Source: Burkholderia sp. (GTDB taxonomy: Bacteria > Pseudomonadota > Gammaproteobacteria > Burkholderiales > Burkholderiaceae). Taken from it: a stretch of 40,412 nucleotides of DNA. Positions 1 to 8,800 of this stretch are shown here, one piece after another (the first letter of the stretch is position 1; every line of letters begins with the position of its first letter). The stretch covers positions 1-40,412 of the forward strand of contig JAIRVP010000073.1 in the NCBI GenBank assembly GCA_031253835.1, written 5' to 3'. A program made the translations under genes and the position numbers. The notes under the pieces are model-generated. The model did not search any database. It was not told where the DNA came from and saw nothing but the letters and a program-made list of their open reading frames with translations.

Positions 1-116
1 CCGCTACTACAATCACGACCGCATCAAGCTCAAGCTAAAAGGGCTGAGTCCCGTGCAGTACAGAACTCAGCCCCTGGCGGCCTAATTTACCCGTCCAACT
101 TTACGGGGTCAGCTCA
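1..116 (+). mobile_element. Right end of an IS3-family insertion sequence (partial)
   Basis: The window opens inside an insertion sequence. Bases 2-85 encode the last 27 residues of an IS3-family OrfB transposase, followed by a short AT-richer tail. The end read on the minus strand from 116 begins TGAGCTGACCCCGTAAAGTT, the form expected of an IS150-group IS3 terminal inverted repeat (TGA...GACCCC...AAGTTGGAC). The outer boundary is therefore placed at about 116. The left end lies outside the window, so neither the target duplication nor completeness of the element can be judged. The neighbour to the right is a minus-strand gene that appears intact. Confidence 0.8.
2..85 (+). CDS. IS3-family transposase OrfB, C-terminal fragment (cut by window edge)
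   Basis: The open frame enters from the left edge and ends at TAA 83-85. The readable part contains YYNHDRIKLKLKGLSPVQYR, the characteristic C-terminus of IS3/IS150-type DDE transposases of the rve integrase-core family. In these proteins the catalytic DDE residues lie upstream, here outside the window, so activity cannot be assessed. The family moves the element through a circular intermediate, usually using an OrfAB frameshift fusion. The stop codon is about 30 bases from the element end, normal spacing for this family. Confidence 0.8.
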   Translation, partial: RYYNHDRIKLKLKGLSPVQYRTQPLAA

Positions 117-163
117 TCGTGCAGGCCCTTTTTCATTGGGGCGCGGGATTTGTCAGCGCCCGT

Positions 164-472
164 TCACATCTCGCCGCGCCGCGAGCAGATCGACATGATC
201 TGCTGGATCGCATAGTTGTCGCGCACGCCCGGTAGCGACTGCACGACGCACTCGTGAAAGCGCCGTTCGCGCGGCAGCAGCATCGCGTTGTTGCGGTACA
301 GCGCGTCGCACGAGCGCTGGATCAGCTGCGCCGCCGCGCCGTTGCGGCTTTCGCGCAGCGCATTGAGCATGCAGTTGTCGTATGGCTCGCTGCCGTCGGT
401 CAGCGCGAATGCCGCACCGGGCAGCGCCAGCGTGACGGCCGCGAATACGATGGCTCGGATCCCCCGTTTCAT
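164..472 (-). CDS. Small secreted four-cysteine hypothetical protein
   Basis: This is a 102-residue protein of unknown function. Residues 1-23 form a signal peptide: basic start MKRGIR, a hydrophobic stretch, then an A-x-A-like end at AAFA. The mature part is mostly helical-looking and has four cysteines (34, 55, 75, 96) at nearly regular spacing of 20-21 residues. That spacing suggests two disulfides in the periplasm. It resembles the small proteobacterial four-cysteine family sometimes annotated VF_A0006-like, a recognition from memory. The start at 472 is chosen because GGAGGG lies just upstream and the signal peptide begins there; longer in-frame starts add low-complexity sequence. It stands alone between the IS end and the divergent ABC transporter. 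Confidence 0.75.
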   Translation of the reverse strand: MKRGIRAIVFAAVTLALPGAAFALTDGSEPYDNCMLNALRESRNGAAAQLIQRSCDALYRNNAMLLPRERRFHECVVQSLPGVRDNYAIQQIMSICSRRGEM

Positions 473-804
473 CTGCCCTCCGATGGAGTGGATTGGGTCG
501 GCCGACAGCATAACGTAAAGCCGCGAGCGCGGCTGACGCGTTGGCCGGCGCGGGCCGGAGCCGCCGCCGGACGGGCCTTGCACGCATTCTCCGGCCCCGG
601 CGGGGGCCGCGATCCGGCGCGCTGCGCGAAAGCGTGGAGTCAGGCGGTGGTCTGCGGAAATGGTATCCTCGTGCGTTCGCCGCTGCACGCTTTCCCGGAG
701 CGTGCGCGGGCCGATCGCCGGCGCGTCGTACGCGCGGCGGCGCCCGCCCGACGGCGGCGGGAATCCATCATCCAGAACCGACACAATACGGGGGAGACTC
801 ACCC
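473..804. other. Intergenic region between the four-cysteine gene and the ABC transporter
   Basis: This stretch of about 330 bases separates two divergent genes, so it should hold both promoters. No convincing -35/-10 pair stands out on either strand. A GC hairpin (CGGCCCC/GGGGCCG, 592-609) has no T-run. No T-box or riboswitch was recognised. The only clear signal is the GGGGGAG ribosome binding site just upstream of the ATG at 805. Confidence 0.5.
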
Positions 805-1770
805 ATGAAGCGATTCAAGACTTTCGCGATCCGTTCGATCACGGCCGGCGTCGCCGCACTCGCGCTGGCAGGTGCCGCGCATGCACAGACCGTCAAGGTG
901 CTGTCGATCGTCGATCATCCGGCGCTCGATGCGATCCGCGACGGCGTGCGCGCCGAGCTGAAGGCGGAAGGTTACGGCGACGACAAGCTCAAGTGGGAAT
1001 ACCAGAGCGCGCAGGGCAACACGGGTACGGCCGCGCAGATCGCGCGCAAGTTCGTCGGCGACAAGCCCGACGTGATCGTCGCGATCGCGACGCCGGCCGC
1101 GCAGTCGGTCGTCGCCGCGACGAAGAGCGTGCCGGTCGTCTATTCGGGCGTCACCGATCCGGTCGCCGCGCAGCTCGTGAAGGGCTGGGGCCCGTCGGGC
1201 GCCAACGTGACGGGCGTGTCCGACAAGCTGCCGCTCGATCGCCAGGTCGCGCTGATCAAGCGCGTCGTGCCGAATGCGAAGACGGTCGGCATGGTCTACA
1301 ACCCGGGCGAAGCGAATTCGGTCGTCGTCGTGAAGGAGCTCAAGGAGATCCTCGCGAAGCAGGGCATGACGCTGAAGGAAGCGGCCGCACCGCGTACCGT
1401 CGACATCGGCCCGGCCGCGAAGAGCCTGATCGGCAAGGTCGACGTGATCTACACGAACACCGACAACAACGTCGTGTCCGCGTACGAAGCGCTCGTGAAG
1501 GTCGCGAACGAAGCGAAGATCCCGCTCGTCGCAGGCGACACCGACAGCGTGAAACGCGGCGGCATCGCGGCGCTCGGCATCAACTACGGCGACCTCGGCC
1601 GCCAGACGGGCAAGGTCGTCGCGCGCATCCTGAAGGGCGAGAAGCCGGGCGCGATCGCGTCGGAGACGAGCAGCAACCTCGAACTGTTCGTGAACACGGG
1701 CGCGGCCGCGAAGCAGGGCGTCACGCTGGCGCCGGATCTCGTGAAGGAAGCGAAGACAGTCATCAAGTAA
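805..1770 (+). CDS. ABC transporter substrate-binding protein (TrpX-like, PF04392 family)
   Basis: The product is a 321-residue periplasmic solute-binding protein. Residues 1-27 form a signal peptide ending AHA|Q. The mature protein has the type I periplasmic-binding fold of the PF04392 family: segments such as KVLSIVDHPALDAIRDG near the N-terminus, VIVAIATPAAQSVVAATK, VVYSGVTDPVAAQLV and VIYTNTDNNVVSAYEAL. Family members sit next to a LivH-like permease and an ATPase, as here, and have been linked to tryptophan or other aromatic amino acids in Gram-positives. The substrate in this organism is not known from sequence. The start at 805 is supported by GGGGGAG about 9 bases upstream and by the signal peptide. 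A 136-base gap with two hairpins separates it from the permease. Confidence 0.85.
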   Translation: MKRFKTFAIRSITAGVAALALAGAAHAQTVKVLSIVDHPALDAIRDGVRAELKAEGYGDDKLKWEYQSAQGNTGTAAQIARKFVGDKPDVIVAIATPAAQSVVAATKSVPVVYSGVTDPVAAQLVKGWGPSGANVTGVSDKLPLDRQVALIKRVVPNAKTVGMVYNPGEANSVVVVKELKEILAKQGMTLKEAAAPRTVDIGPAAKSLIGKVDVIYTNTDNNVVSAYEALVKVANEAKIPLVAGDTDSVKRGGIAALGINYGDLGRQTGKVVARILKGEKPGAIASETSSNLELFVNTGAAAKQGVTLAPDLVKEAKTVIK

Positions 1771-1791
1771 GCGGCCCGACCGCCGCGCTTG

Positions 1792-1853
1792 CAGGCCCGA
1801 TCCGGGCCTGGACGACATCGCCGGACGGGCGGCTCCCACCCGGGGCCGCCCGT
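1792..1853 (+). other. Tandem hairpins between binding-protein and permease genes
   Basis: Two stem-loops lie in the gap: CAGGCCCG/CGGGCCTG (1792-1810, 3-base loop) and ACGGGCGGC/GCCGCCCGT (1825-1853). Neither is followed by a T-run, so they are not ordinary terminators. Such hairpins after a binding-protein gene often protect the upstream message or partly block read-through, giving more binding protein than permease. That role is inferred here. Confidence 0.5.
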
Positions 1854-1906
1854 TCGCTTCGCCCGGCCGTACACGTCCGGCCGGGAAGCAACAGGATTTC
1901 CCCATC

Positions 1907-2803
1907 ATGTCTCTGTTCTCGTTTCTGGGCGCACTGGAGATCGGCCTGATCTTCAGTCTCGTCGCCCTCGGGGTGCTGATCTCGTTCCGCATCCTCAACT
2001 TCCCCGACCTCACCGTCGACGGCAGCTTTCCGCTCGGCGGCGCCGTCGCCGCGACGCTGATCTCGGCCGGCTACGACCCGTTCACGTCGACGCTGTTCGC
2101 GATCGCCGCGGGCGCGGTGGCCGGCTTCATCACCGGCTGGCTGAACGTGCGCCTGAAGATCATGGATCTGCTCGCTAGTATCCTGATGATGATCGCGCTC
2201 TATTCGGTGAACCTGCGGATCATGGGCCGGCCGAACGTGCCGTTGATTACCGAGCCGACGCTGTTCACCGTGCTGCAGCCCGACTGGATGCCCGACTACG
2301 TGCTGCGCCCGGCGCTGCTCGCGATCGTCGTCGTGGTCGCGAAGCTCGGCCTCGACTGGTTCTTCTCGTCGCAGCTCGGCCTCGCGATGCGCGCGACCGG
2401 CGCGAACCCGCGGATGGCGCGTGCGCAAGGCATCGCGACCGGCCGCGCGACGCTCGCCGGGATGGCGCTGTCGAACGCGCTCGTCGCGCTCGCCGGCGCG
2501 TTGTTCGCGCAGACGCAGGGCGGCTCGGACATCTCGATGGGGATCGGCACGATCGTGATCGGGCTGGCTGCCGTGATCATCGGCGAGACGCTGCTGCCCG
2601 CGCGCCGGCTCGTGCTGACGACGCTCGCGGTCGTGCTCGGCGCGATCGTCTACCGCTTCTTCATCGCGCTCGCGCTGAACAGCGAATTCATCGGCCTGAA
2701 GGCGCAGGACCTGAACCTCGTGACGGCCGCGCTCGTCACGATCGCGCTGGTGCTGCCGGCGACGCGCAAGAAGCTGTTCGCGCGCAAGAACGGAGGGGCA
2801 TGA
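1907..2803 (+). CDS. ABC transporter permease (TrpY-like, LivH/BPD_transp_2 family)
   Basis: A 298-residue inner-membrane permease, hydrophobic almost throughout, with about eight likely transmembrane segments starting at residues 3-25 (FLGALEIGLIFSLVALGVL). The branched-chain amino acid-type permease fold is indicated by GLAMRATGANPRMARAQGI at mid-length, the loop expected to contact the ATPase. It forms the channel for the binding protein encoded upstream and is powered by the ATPase gene that begins one base after its stop codon. The sequence GGAGGGG near the end of this gene serves as the ribosome binding site of the next, so the two are translationally linked. Confidence 0.85.
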   Translation: MSLFSFLGALEIGLIFSLVALGVLISFRILNFPDLTVDGSFPLGGAVAATLISAGYDPFTSTLFAIAAGAVAGFITGWLNVRLKIMDLLASILMMIALYSVNLRIMGRPNVPLITEPTLFTVLQPDWMPDYVLRPALLAIVVVVAKLGLDWFFSSQLGLAMRATGANPRMARAQGIATGRATLAGMALSNALVALAGALFAQTQGGSDISMGIGTIVIGLAAVIIGETLLPARRLVLTTLAVVLGAIVYRFFIALALNSEFIGLKAQDLNLVTAALVTIALVLPATRKKLFARKNGGA

Positions 2804-2804
2804 C

Positions 2805-3599
2805 ATGCTGTCCGCACAAGATCTCAAACTCACGTTCAATCCCGGCACGCCGATCGAGACGCGCGCGCTGCGCGGGCTGTCGCTCGAGATTCCCGACGGC
2901 CAGTTCGTCGCGGTGATCGGCTCGAACGGCGCCGGCAAGTCGACCTTCCTCAATGCGGTCAGCGGCGACCAGCCGGTCGATGCGGGGCGCATCGCGATCG
3001 ACGGCGCGGATGTCACGCGCAAGGCCGCGTGGGATCGCGCGCACCTCGTCGCGCGCGTGTTCCAGGATCCGATGGCCGGCACCTGCGAGGCGCTGACGAT
3101 CGAGGAGAACATGGCGCTCGCGATGGCGCGCGGCGTGCGGCGCGGCTTCCGTACCGCGCTCGACCGGCCGTCGCGCGAGCTGTTCCGCGACAAGCTGCGG
3201 CTCTTGAACCTCGGGCTCGAGAACCGGCTGACCGACCGGATCGGGCTGCTGTCCGGCGGCCAGCGGCAGGCCGTGAGCCTGCTGATGGCGTCGCTGCGGC
3301 CGTCGCGGATCCTGCTGCTCGACGAGCACACGGCCGCGCTCGACCCGAAAACCGCCGCGTTCGTGCTGGAGCTGACCGCGCGCATCGTCGCCGAGAGCAA
3401 GCTGACGACGATGATGGTCACGCACAGCATGCGGCAGGCGCTCGACTACGGCGACCGCACGGTGATGCTGCACCAGGGGCAGGTCGTGCTCGACGTGTCG
3501 GGCGACGCGCGCAAGGGCCTCGACGTGCCGGATCTGCTGCAGATGTTCGAGAAGGTGCGTCACGAGCAGCTCGACGACGACGCGCTGCTGCTCGGCTGA
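2805..3599 (+). CDS. ABC transporter ATP-binding protein (TrpZ-like)
   Basis: A 264-residue cytoplasmic ATPase with all standard motifs: Walker A GSNGAGKST at residues 39-47, signature LSGGQRQ near 149, Walker B ILLLDEH near 170 with the catalytic glutamate, and the H-loop in MVTHSMRQAL. It energises the permease encoded just upstream. The start lies one base after the permease stop (TGACATG), with GGAGGGG upstream. The order binding protein-permease-ATPase makes a complete importer. Downstream is a weak terminator and then the SOS cassette. Confidence 0.9.
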   Translation: MLSAQDLKLTFNPGTPIETRALRGLSLEIPDGQFVAVIGSNGAGKSTFLNAVSGDQPVDAGRIAIDGADVTRKAAWDRAHLVARVFQDPMAGTCEALTIEENMALAMARGVRRGFRTALDRPSRELFRDKLRLLNLGLENRLTDRIGLLSGGQRQAVSLLMASLRPSRILLLDEHTAALDPKTAAFVLELTARIVAESKLTTMMVTHSMRQALDYGDRTVMLHQGQVVLDVSGDARKGLDVPDLLQMFEKVRHEQLDDDALLLG

Positions 3600-3613
3600 C
3601 GGGCGGCACGCGG

Positions 3614-3661
3614 GCCGGCGCGCGGTGACATGACGCGCGCGCCGGCTTCCTCCCGGTTTTT
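3614..3661 (+). terminator. Possible terminator after the ABC transporter operon
   Basis: An 11-bp GC stem (GCCGGCGCGCG at 3614-3624 with CGCGCGCCGGC at 3636-3646) is followed ten bases later by TTTTT (3657-3661). The gap between stem and T-run makes it a weak intrinsic terminator. The T-run is also part of a second inverted repeat, CCGGTTTT/AAAACCGG (3653-3678). Confidence 0.5.
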
Positions 3662-3715
3662 CTTCTGATGAAAACCGGTTTCGCACCGGTGCTGTGCGAC
3701 GCGGGCGCATTGCCA

Positions 3716-3735
3716 TATACTGTATATCCATACAG
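3716..3735 (+). promoter_or_regulatory. LexA (SOS) box overlapping the -10 of the imuA-imuB-dnaE2 operon
   Basis: CTGTATATCCATACAG at 3720-3735 fits the CTG-N10-CAG LexA operator of proteobacteria. It overlaps a -10-like TATACT (3716-3721), so bound LexA would block RNA polymerase. The imuA start lies about 15 bases downstream. LexA control of imuA-imuB-dnaE2 cassettes is established in other bacteria; the site here is read directly from the sequence. Confidence 0.9.
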
Positions 3736-3749
3736 TTGTGGGTGGCGTC

Positions 3750-4457
3750 ATGCTCGCATCCTCCATTTCTCCCGAATCCCTTCATCCGTCGCTCTGGCGC
3801 GGCTCGCAGCTCGCGCGCGGCGGCCCGCGCACGATCGAGACCGGCTTCGCGCCGCTGTCGGCCGAGCTGCCGGGCGGCGGCTGGCCGGTCGGCGGGCTCG
3901 TCGAACTGCTGGCCGCGCAGCCGGGCTGCGGCGAGATGCGGCTGCTCGCGCCCGCGCTTGCCCGCACCGTCAGCGCCCGGCGTCCGCTCGCGCTCGTCGC
4001 GCCGCCGCAATCGCCGCATGCCACCGCGCTCGCCAGTCTCGGCGTGCCGGCCGACGCGCTGCTGTGGCTGCGCGCCGGCAGCAGGACGGATGCGCTATGG
4101 GCCGCCGAGCAGGCGCTCAGAACAGGCTGTTGCGGCGCGCTGCTGCTCTGGCAGGACGCGCGGCCCGATGCGCTGCGGCGCCTGCATCTCGCGGCCGCGC
4201 GCACGGGCGACACGCTGTTCGTGATGCTGCGCCCGCTGCCGGCCGCGCGGCAGCCGTCGCCGGCGGTGCTGCGCGTCGCGCTGTATCCCGTGCCGGGCGG
4301 CGTGTCGCTCGACATCGTCAAGCGTCGCGGGCCCGCGCGCAGCGAGCCGCTCGTGCTCGACCTGCCGTCGCCCATCGTGGAGAGCCGCTATGCGCGTCTT
4401 GCTCGGCATCCATCTGCCGCGCCTGCCGCTCGACGTGTGCGCCCCGCCGCCGTCTGA
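3750..4457 (+). CDS. imuA: ImuA, RecA-like SOS mutagenesis accessory protein
   Basis: A 235-residue protein of the ImuA family (SulA/RecA-like), the first gene of the damage-inducible mutagenesis cassette. ImuA acts with ImuB and the polymerase DnaE2 in translesion synthesis. The N-terminus has the family pattern SLWRGSQLARGG, ETGFAPLSAELPGGGWPVGGLVELL. The place of a Walker A loop reads AAQPGCGEMRLL and lacks the lysine, so ATP binding is doubtful, as usual for ImuA. An in-frame GTG at 3738 is an alternative start, but ATG at 3750 lies better outside the LexA box. The gene overlaps imuB by 68 bases in another frame. Confidence 0.88.
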   Translation: MLASSISPESLHPSLWRGSQLARGGPRTIETGFAPLSAELPGGGWPVGGLVELLAAQPGCGEMRLLAPALARTVSARRPLALVAPPQSPHATALASLGVPADALLWLRAGSRTDALWAAEQALRTGCCGALLLWQDARPDALRRLHLAAARTGDTLFVMLRPLPAARQPSPAVLRVALYPVPGGVSLDIVKRRGPARSEPLVLDLPSPIVESRYARLARHPSAAPAARRVRPAAV

Positions 4458-5877
4458 CGCAGCGGCCGGCGGCGCGGGATGTGCGGTGCTCGAGCAGGGC
4501 GTTGTGCTGATCGCCGATGCGGCCGCGCAGCAGCAGGGCGTGCGCGCGGGCATGAAGCGCGGCGGCGTGCTCACGCTTGCGCCCGAGACGCAGCTCGTCG
4601 AACGCGATCCCGCGCGCGAGGCCGATGCGCTGCGCGCGGTCGCGCTCGCGCTGCTGCGTTTCTCGCCGTGCGTCGCGCTCGACGACGAAGCCACGCTGCT
4701 CGTCGACGTCGGCCCGAGCCTGCGCCTGTTCGGCGGCCTGCCGTCGCTGTGCCGCCAGGTGCGCGCGACGCTCGCGGCGCTCGGCTATGCGGCGCGCCTG
4801 TCCGCCGCGCCGACCGGGCGCGGCGCGTGGCTGCTCGCGCGCATGTCGGCGCGGGCGCGCATCCGGCGCCGCGTCGCCGGCCGGGCCTCGCTCGTCCGCT
4901 CGCTCGACCGGCTGCCCTGCGTGCTGCTGCCCGATGCGCGTCCGTATGCGGGCTGGTTCGACGGCCTCGGCTGCCGCACGCTCGCCGATCTGCGCGGCCT
5001 GCCGCGCGCGGGGTTGCAGCGCCGTTGCGGCCCCGCGCTGCTGGCCGCGCTCGATCGCGCGTACGGCGACGCGGTCGAGCCGCTGGCATGGATGGCGGTG
5101 CCGCCCGTGTTCGACGTGCGGCTCGAATTGCCGGAGCGCGTCGAATACGCGGAAGCCGTGCTGTTCGCGGCGCGGCGGCTCGTCGTGCAGCTGTGCGGCT
5201 GGCTGGCCGCGCGGCAGCTGTCGCTGGCCGCGATGACGTTCGATCTCGAACACGAGCGCGGCCGCCAGGCCGTGCCGCCGACGCCGCTCGAGCTCGCGTT
5301 CGCCGCACCCGTGCGCGACGAGGTGCACTTCATGCGGTTGCTCGGCGAGCGGCTCGCGCGCACCGAGTTGCCGGCCGCGGTGATCGCGGTGCGTCTGACG
5401 GCGACGCGCGTCGAGTCGGTCGCGCCGCCGGCCGACGATCTTTTCCCTGAGCCGGGCGGCACGCGCGAGACGCGTGCGCGGCTGTTCGAGTTGCTGGTCG
5501 CGCGGCTCGGCGCGGAGAACGTACTGCGTGCGGCGCCGGTTGCCGATCACCGGCCCGAGGCCGCGAACCGCTGGCTGCCGCTCGATGCGCAGGCCGGCAA
5601 GCCGGCCGGCGGGCCGCCCGCGGTGCCGCCGAGGCCCGCGTGGCTGCTCGCCGAGCCGCTGCCGTTGTTGATGCGCGAGAACCGGCCGGTCTTTCATACG
5701 CCGCTCAGGATGATGTCGTCGGCGGAGCGGATCGAGGCCGGGTGGTTCGATGGCCAGCTCGCCGCACGCGATTACCACGTCGCGCAGGACGAAGCCGGTG
5801 CGTGCTACTGGGTGTTCAGGGAGCGGGCGGGGAGCGAGTCCGAGCCGCACTGGTTCCTGCACGGCTTGTTCGGGTGA
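4390..5877 (+). CDS. imuB: ImuB, catalytically dead Y-family polymerase homologue
   Basis: A 495-residue Y-family DNA polymerase-like protein. ImuB proteins are thought to act as adaptors that bring DnaE2 to the beta clamp rather than to polymerise. The N-terminus (MRVLLGIHLPRLPLDVC) lacks the first catalytic aspartate motif of active Pol IV/V, while an acidic pair remains in ALDDEATLLVDVGPSLRLFGG. A helix-hairpin-helix-like part is seen around GCRTLADLRGLPRAGLQRR. The segment DDLFPEPGG near residue 350 resembles a clamp-binding motif, a tentative reading. The gene starts inside imuA and ends 6 bases before dnaE2, so the three genes should be co-translated. Confidence 0.9.
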   Translation: MRVLLGIHLPRLPLDVCAPPPSDAAAGGAGCAVLEQGVVLIADAAAQQQGVRAGMKRGGVLTLAPETQLVERDPAREADALRAVALALLRFSPCVALDDEATLLVDVGPSLRLFGGLPSLCRQVRATLAALGYAARLSAAPTGRGAWLLARMSARARIRRRVAGRASLVRSLDRLPCVLLPDARPYAGWFDGLGCRTLADLRGLPRAGLQRRCGPALLAALDRAYGDAVEPLAWMAVPPVFDVRLELPERVEYAEAVLFAARRLVVQLCGWLAARQLSLAAMTFDLEHERGRQAVPPTPLELAFAAPVRDEVHFMRLLGERLARTELPAAVIAVRLTATRVESVAPPADDLFPEPGGTRETRARLFELLVARLGAENVLRAAPVADHRPEAANRWLPLDAQAGKPAGGPPAVPPRPAWLLAEPLPLLMRENRPVFHTPLRMMSSAERIEAGWFDGQLAARDYHVAQDEAGACYWVFRERAGSESEPHWFLHGLFG

Positions 5878-5883
5878 ACGGAG

Positions 5884-8800
5884 ATGGTTGCGGAATTCAG
5901 CTGGCTGCCCGATTACGCGGAGTTGTTCTGCCGTTCGAACTTTTCGTTCCTGCATGGCGCGTCGCATGCGGACGAACTGGTCGAGCGCGCGGCGGAACTC
6001 GGCTATCGCGGGATCGCGATCACCGACGAATGCTCGTTGGCAGGCGCGCCGCGCATGCATGTCGCCGCGAAGGCGCAAGGGCTGCCGCTCGTCATCGGTT
6101 CGTACTTCGACGTCACGCCGGACGACGTCGCGCCCGGCCACGACCCGGGCCCCGGTGCGTTCGGGCTCGTGTTGCTCGCGCAGAACCGCGAGGGGTACGG
6201 CAATCTTTCAGAACTGATTTCGTGGCGGCGGATGGCGTCGCCGAAGGGGACCTACACGCTGACGTCGCGGATGCTGTCGGCGCCGCCTGCGGAGTTCGCG
6301 CACTTGCGCGGCATGGCGGACTGCTTCGCGATTCTCGTGCCCACGTATCCGGTGCGTGCGGACGTGCTCGATGCGCAGGTCGCGTGGTTTCGCACGACGT
6401 TCGGCGAACGTGCGCGGCTCGGGCTCGTGCAGCTTCAGCGTGCACTGGACGGGGCGCAGCGCGAGGAGATTCGCGCGGCCGGCGAGCGGCGCGGCGTGCG
6501 CATCGTCGCGCTGGGCGACGTGACGATGCACCGGCGCTCGTGCAAGGAGCTGCAGGACGTGATGACGGCAATCCGCGTCGGCATGCCGGTTTCGGAGTGC
6601 GGGTATGCGCTTGCGCCGAATGCGGAACAGCATCTGCGCGCGCGGAACCGGATCGGGAATCTGTATTCGCCGGCGGAGATCGAGGAGACCTGCACGATTC
6701 TCGATGCGTGCGATTTCAAACTGGACTCGCTTCGCTACGAGTATCCCGACGAGATCGTGCCGAAGGGGCTCACGCCGACGAGCTACCTGGAGCAGGAAAC
6801 CCTGGCCGGGGCGGCCACGCGCTATCCGCAAGGTGTGCCGGAGAAAGTGGCGAAGCAGATCCGGTACGAACTCGACCTGATCGCGAAGCTGAGCTACGAA
6901 CCGTTCTTCCTGACCGTCTACGGCATCGTCAAATACGCGCGCAGCCAGAACATCCTGTGCCAGGGGCGAGGCTCGGCGGCGAACTCGGTCGTTTGCTTCT
7001 GCCTCGGCATCACCGAGGTGAATCCCGAGCAGAGCACGATGCTGTTCGAACGCTTCATCAGCGCGGAACGCGGCGAGCCGCCCGATATCGACGTCGACTT
7101 CGAGCATCAGCGCCGGGAAGAGGTGATCCAGCACATCTACAAAAAATACGGGCACAACCGCGCAGCACTTGCCGCTGCCGTCTCGACCTATCGCCCGCGC
7201 GGCGTGCTGCGCGAAACCGGCAAGGCGCTCGGTGTCGATCCGATGCTGGTCGATCGTGTCGCGAAAGGGCATCGCTGGTTCGACGGCAGTCGCGACCTGC
7301 TGCAACAATTCGGGACGATCGGGCTCGATCCGCAGACGCCGCTCATCCAGGCGTGGGCCCGACTCGCCGCGCGGCTTCTCAATTTTCCGCGTCACCTGTC
7401 GCAGCACTCGGGCGGCTTCGTGATCAGCCGCGGCAAGCTCACGCGGCTTGTACCGGTCGAGAACGCGGCGATGGACGGGCGGCGCGTGATCCAGTGGGAT
7501 AAAGACGATCTCGAGGCGCTCGGGCTGATGAAAGTCGACGTGCTCGCGCTCGGCATGCTGTCGGCGCTGCATCGCGCGTTCGACATGCGCACCGCGTGGC
7601 GCGGGCCGCCGGAGCCGGACGGTGAGCCGTTCACGCTGAAGCACATCCCGCAGGATGACAAAGCGACCTACGACATGATCTGCCGTGCCGACACGGTCGG
7701 CGTGTTCCAGATCGAATCGCGCGCGCAGATGTCGATGCTGCCGCGCCTGCGCCCGCGGACTTACTACGACCTGGTGATCGAGGTTGCGATCGTGCGGCCG
7801 GGGCCGATCCAGGGCGGGGCCGTGCATCCCTACCTGAAACGGCGCCAGGGCATCGAAAAGGTCAGTTATCCCAAGGAGGACCTGAAGCCTGCGCTCGAAC
7901 GTACGTACGGCGTGCCGATCTTCCAGGAGCAGGTGATGCAGATCGCGATGATCGCGGCCGGCTTCACGCCCGGCGAGGCCGATCAGCTGCGTCGCGCGAT
8001 GGCCGCCTGGAAGCGCAAGGGCAATCTCGAGCAGTACCACCGCAAGATCGTCGACGGGATGCGGGAGCGCGACTATCCACCCGAATTCGCCGAGCAGATC
8101 TTCGAGCAGATCAAGGGCTTCGGCGATTACGGCTTCCCCGAAAGCCACGCGGCGAGCTTCGCGAAACTCGCGTACGCGAGCAGCTGGCTCAAATGCCACG
8201 AACCCGCGATCTTCCTCGCCGCGCTGCTGAACAGCCAGCCGATGGGTTTCTACCCGCCGTCGCAACTCGTGCAGGATGCGAAGCGCCACGGCGTGCAGGT
8301 CATGCCGATCGACGTGACGCAAAGCAACTGGGAAGCGTCGCTCGAAGCGCTGCCCGGCCAGTTGCCGCCGCATGGCCAGCCCGCGGTGCGGCTCGGCCTG
8401 TCGCTCGTGCGCGGCCTCGGCGAAGCCGCCGCGCGCCGCATCGAAGCCGCACGCGCGGCCGGCCCGTTCGACACCGTCGACACGCTCGCGTGCCGCGCGC
8501 AGCTCGAACGCCGCGACCTCGAAGCGCTGGCCGCCGCGAACGCGCTCGCGACGCTCGCCGGCCATCGCCGCGATGCGCTGTGGCAGGCCGTCGCCGCGGC
8601 GCCGGAGCGCGACCTGCTTGCCGCCGCGCCGATCGACGAAGCGGAGAAGCCCGCGCTCGGCGCGCCGTCGGAAGCCGACGACATCCTCGCCGACTATCAC
8701 ACCACCGGCCTCACGCTGAACCGCCACCCGGTCGCGCTGCTGCGGCCCGCGCTGCGCGCGCGGCGGCTGTCGTCCGCGGCCGAACTGCACGACCGGCCCG

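Noticed and set aside
473..804. T-box or tryptophan riboswitch before the TrpX-like gene
   Set aside because: No specifier loop, T-box sequence or terminator/antiterminator pair was found; T-boxes are also rare outside Gram-positives.
1792..1853. Intrinsic terminator after the binding-protein gene
   Set aside because: The hairpins have no following T-run, and the permease and ATPase need the same transcript. They are listed as hairpins of uncertain role.
799..2013. Long minus-strand open frame (404 codons) opposite the binding-protein gene
   Set aside because: It is a shadow of the plus-strand gene: Arg/His/Asp-rich translation, no recognisable domain, and the plus strand has a clear signal peptide and ABC context. 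The same applies to the other long antisense frames over leuA, dnaE2, the fused PTS gene and the TPR gene.
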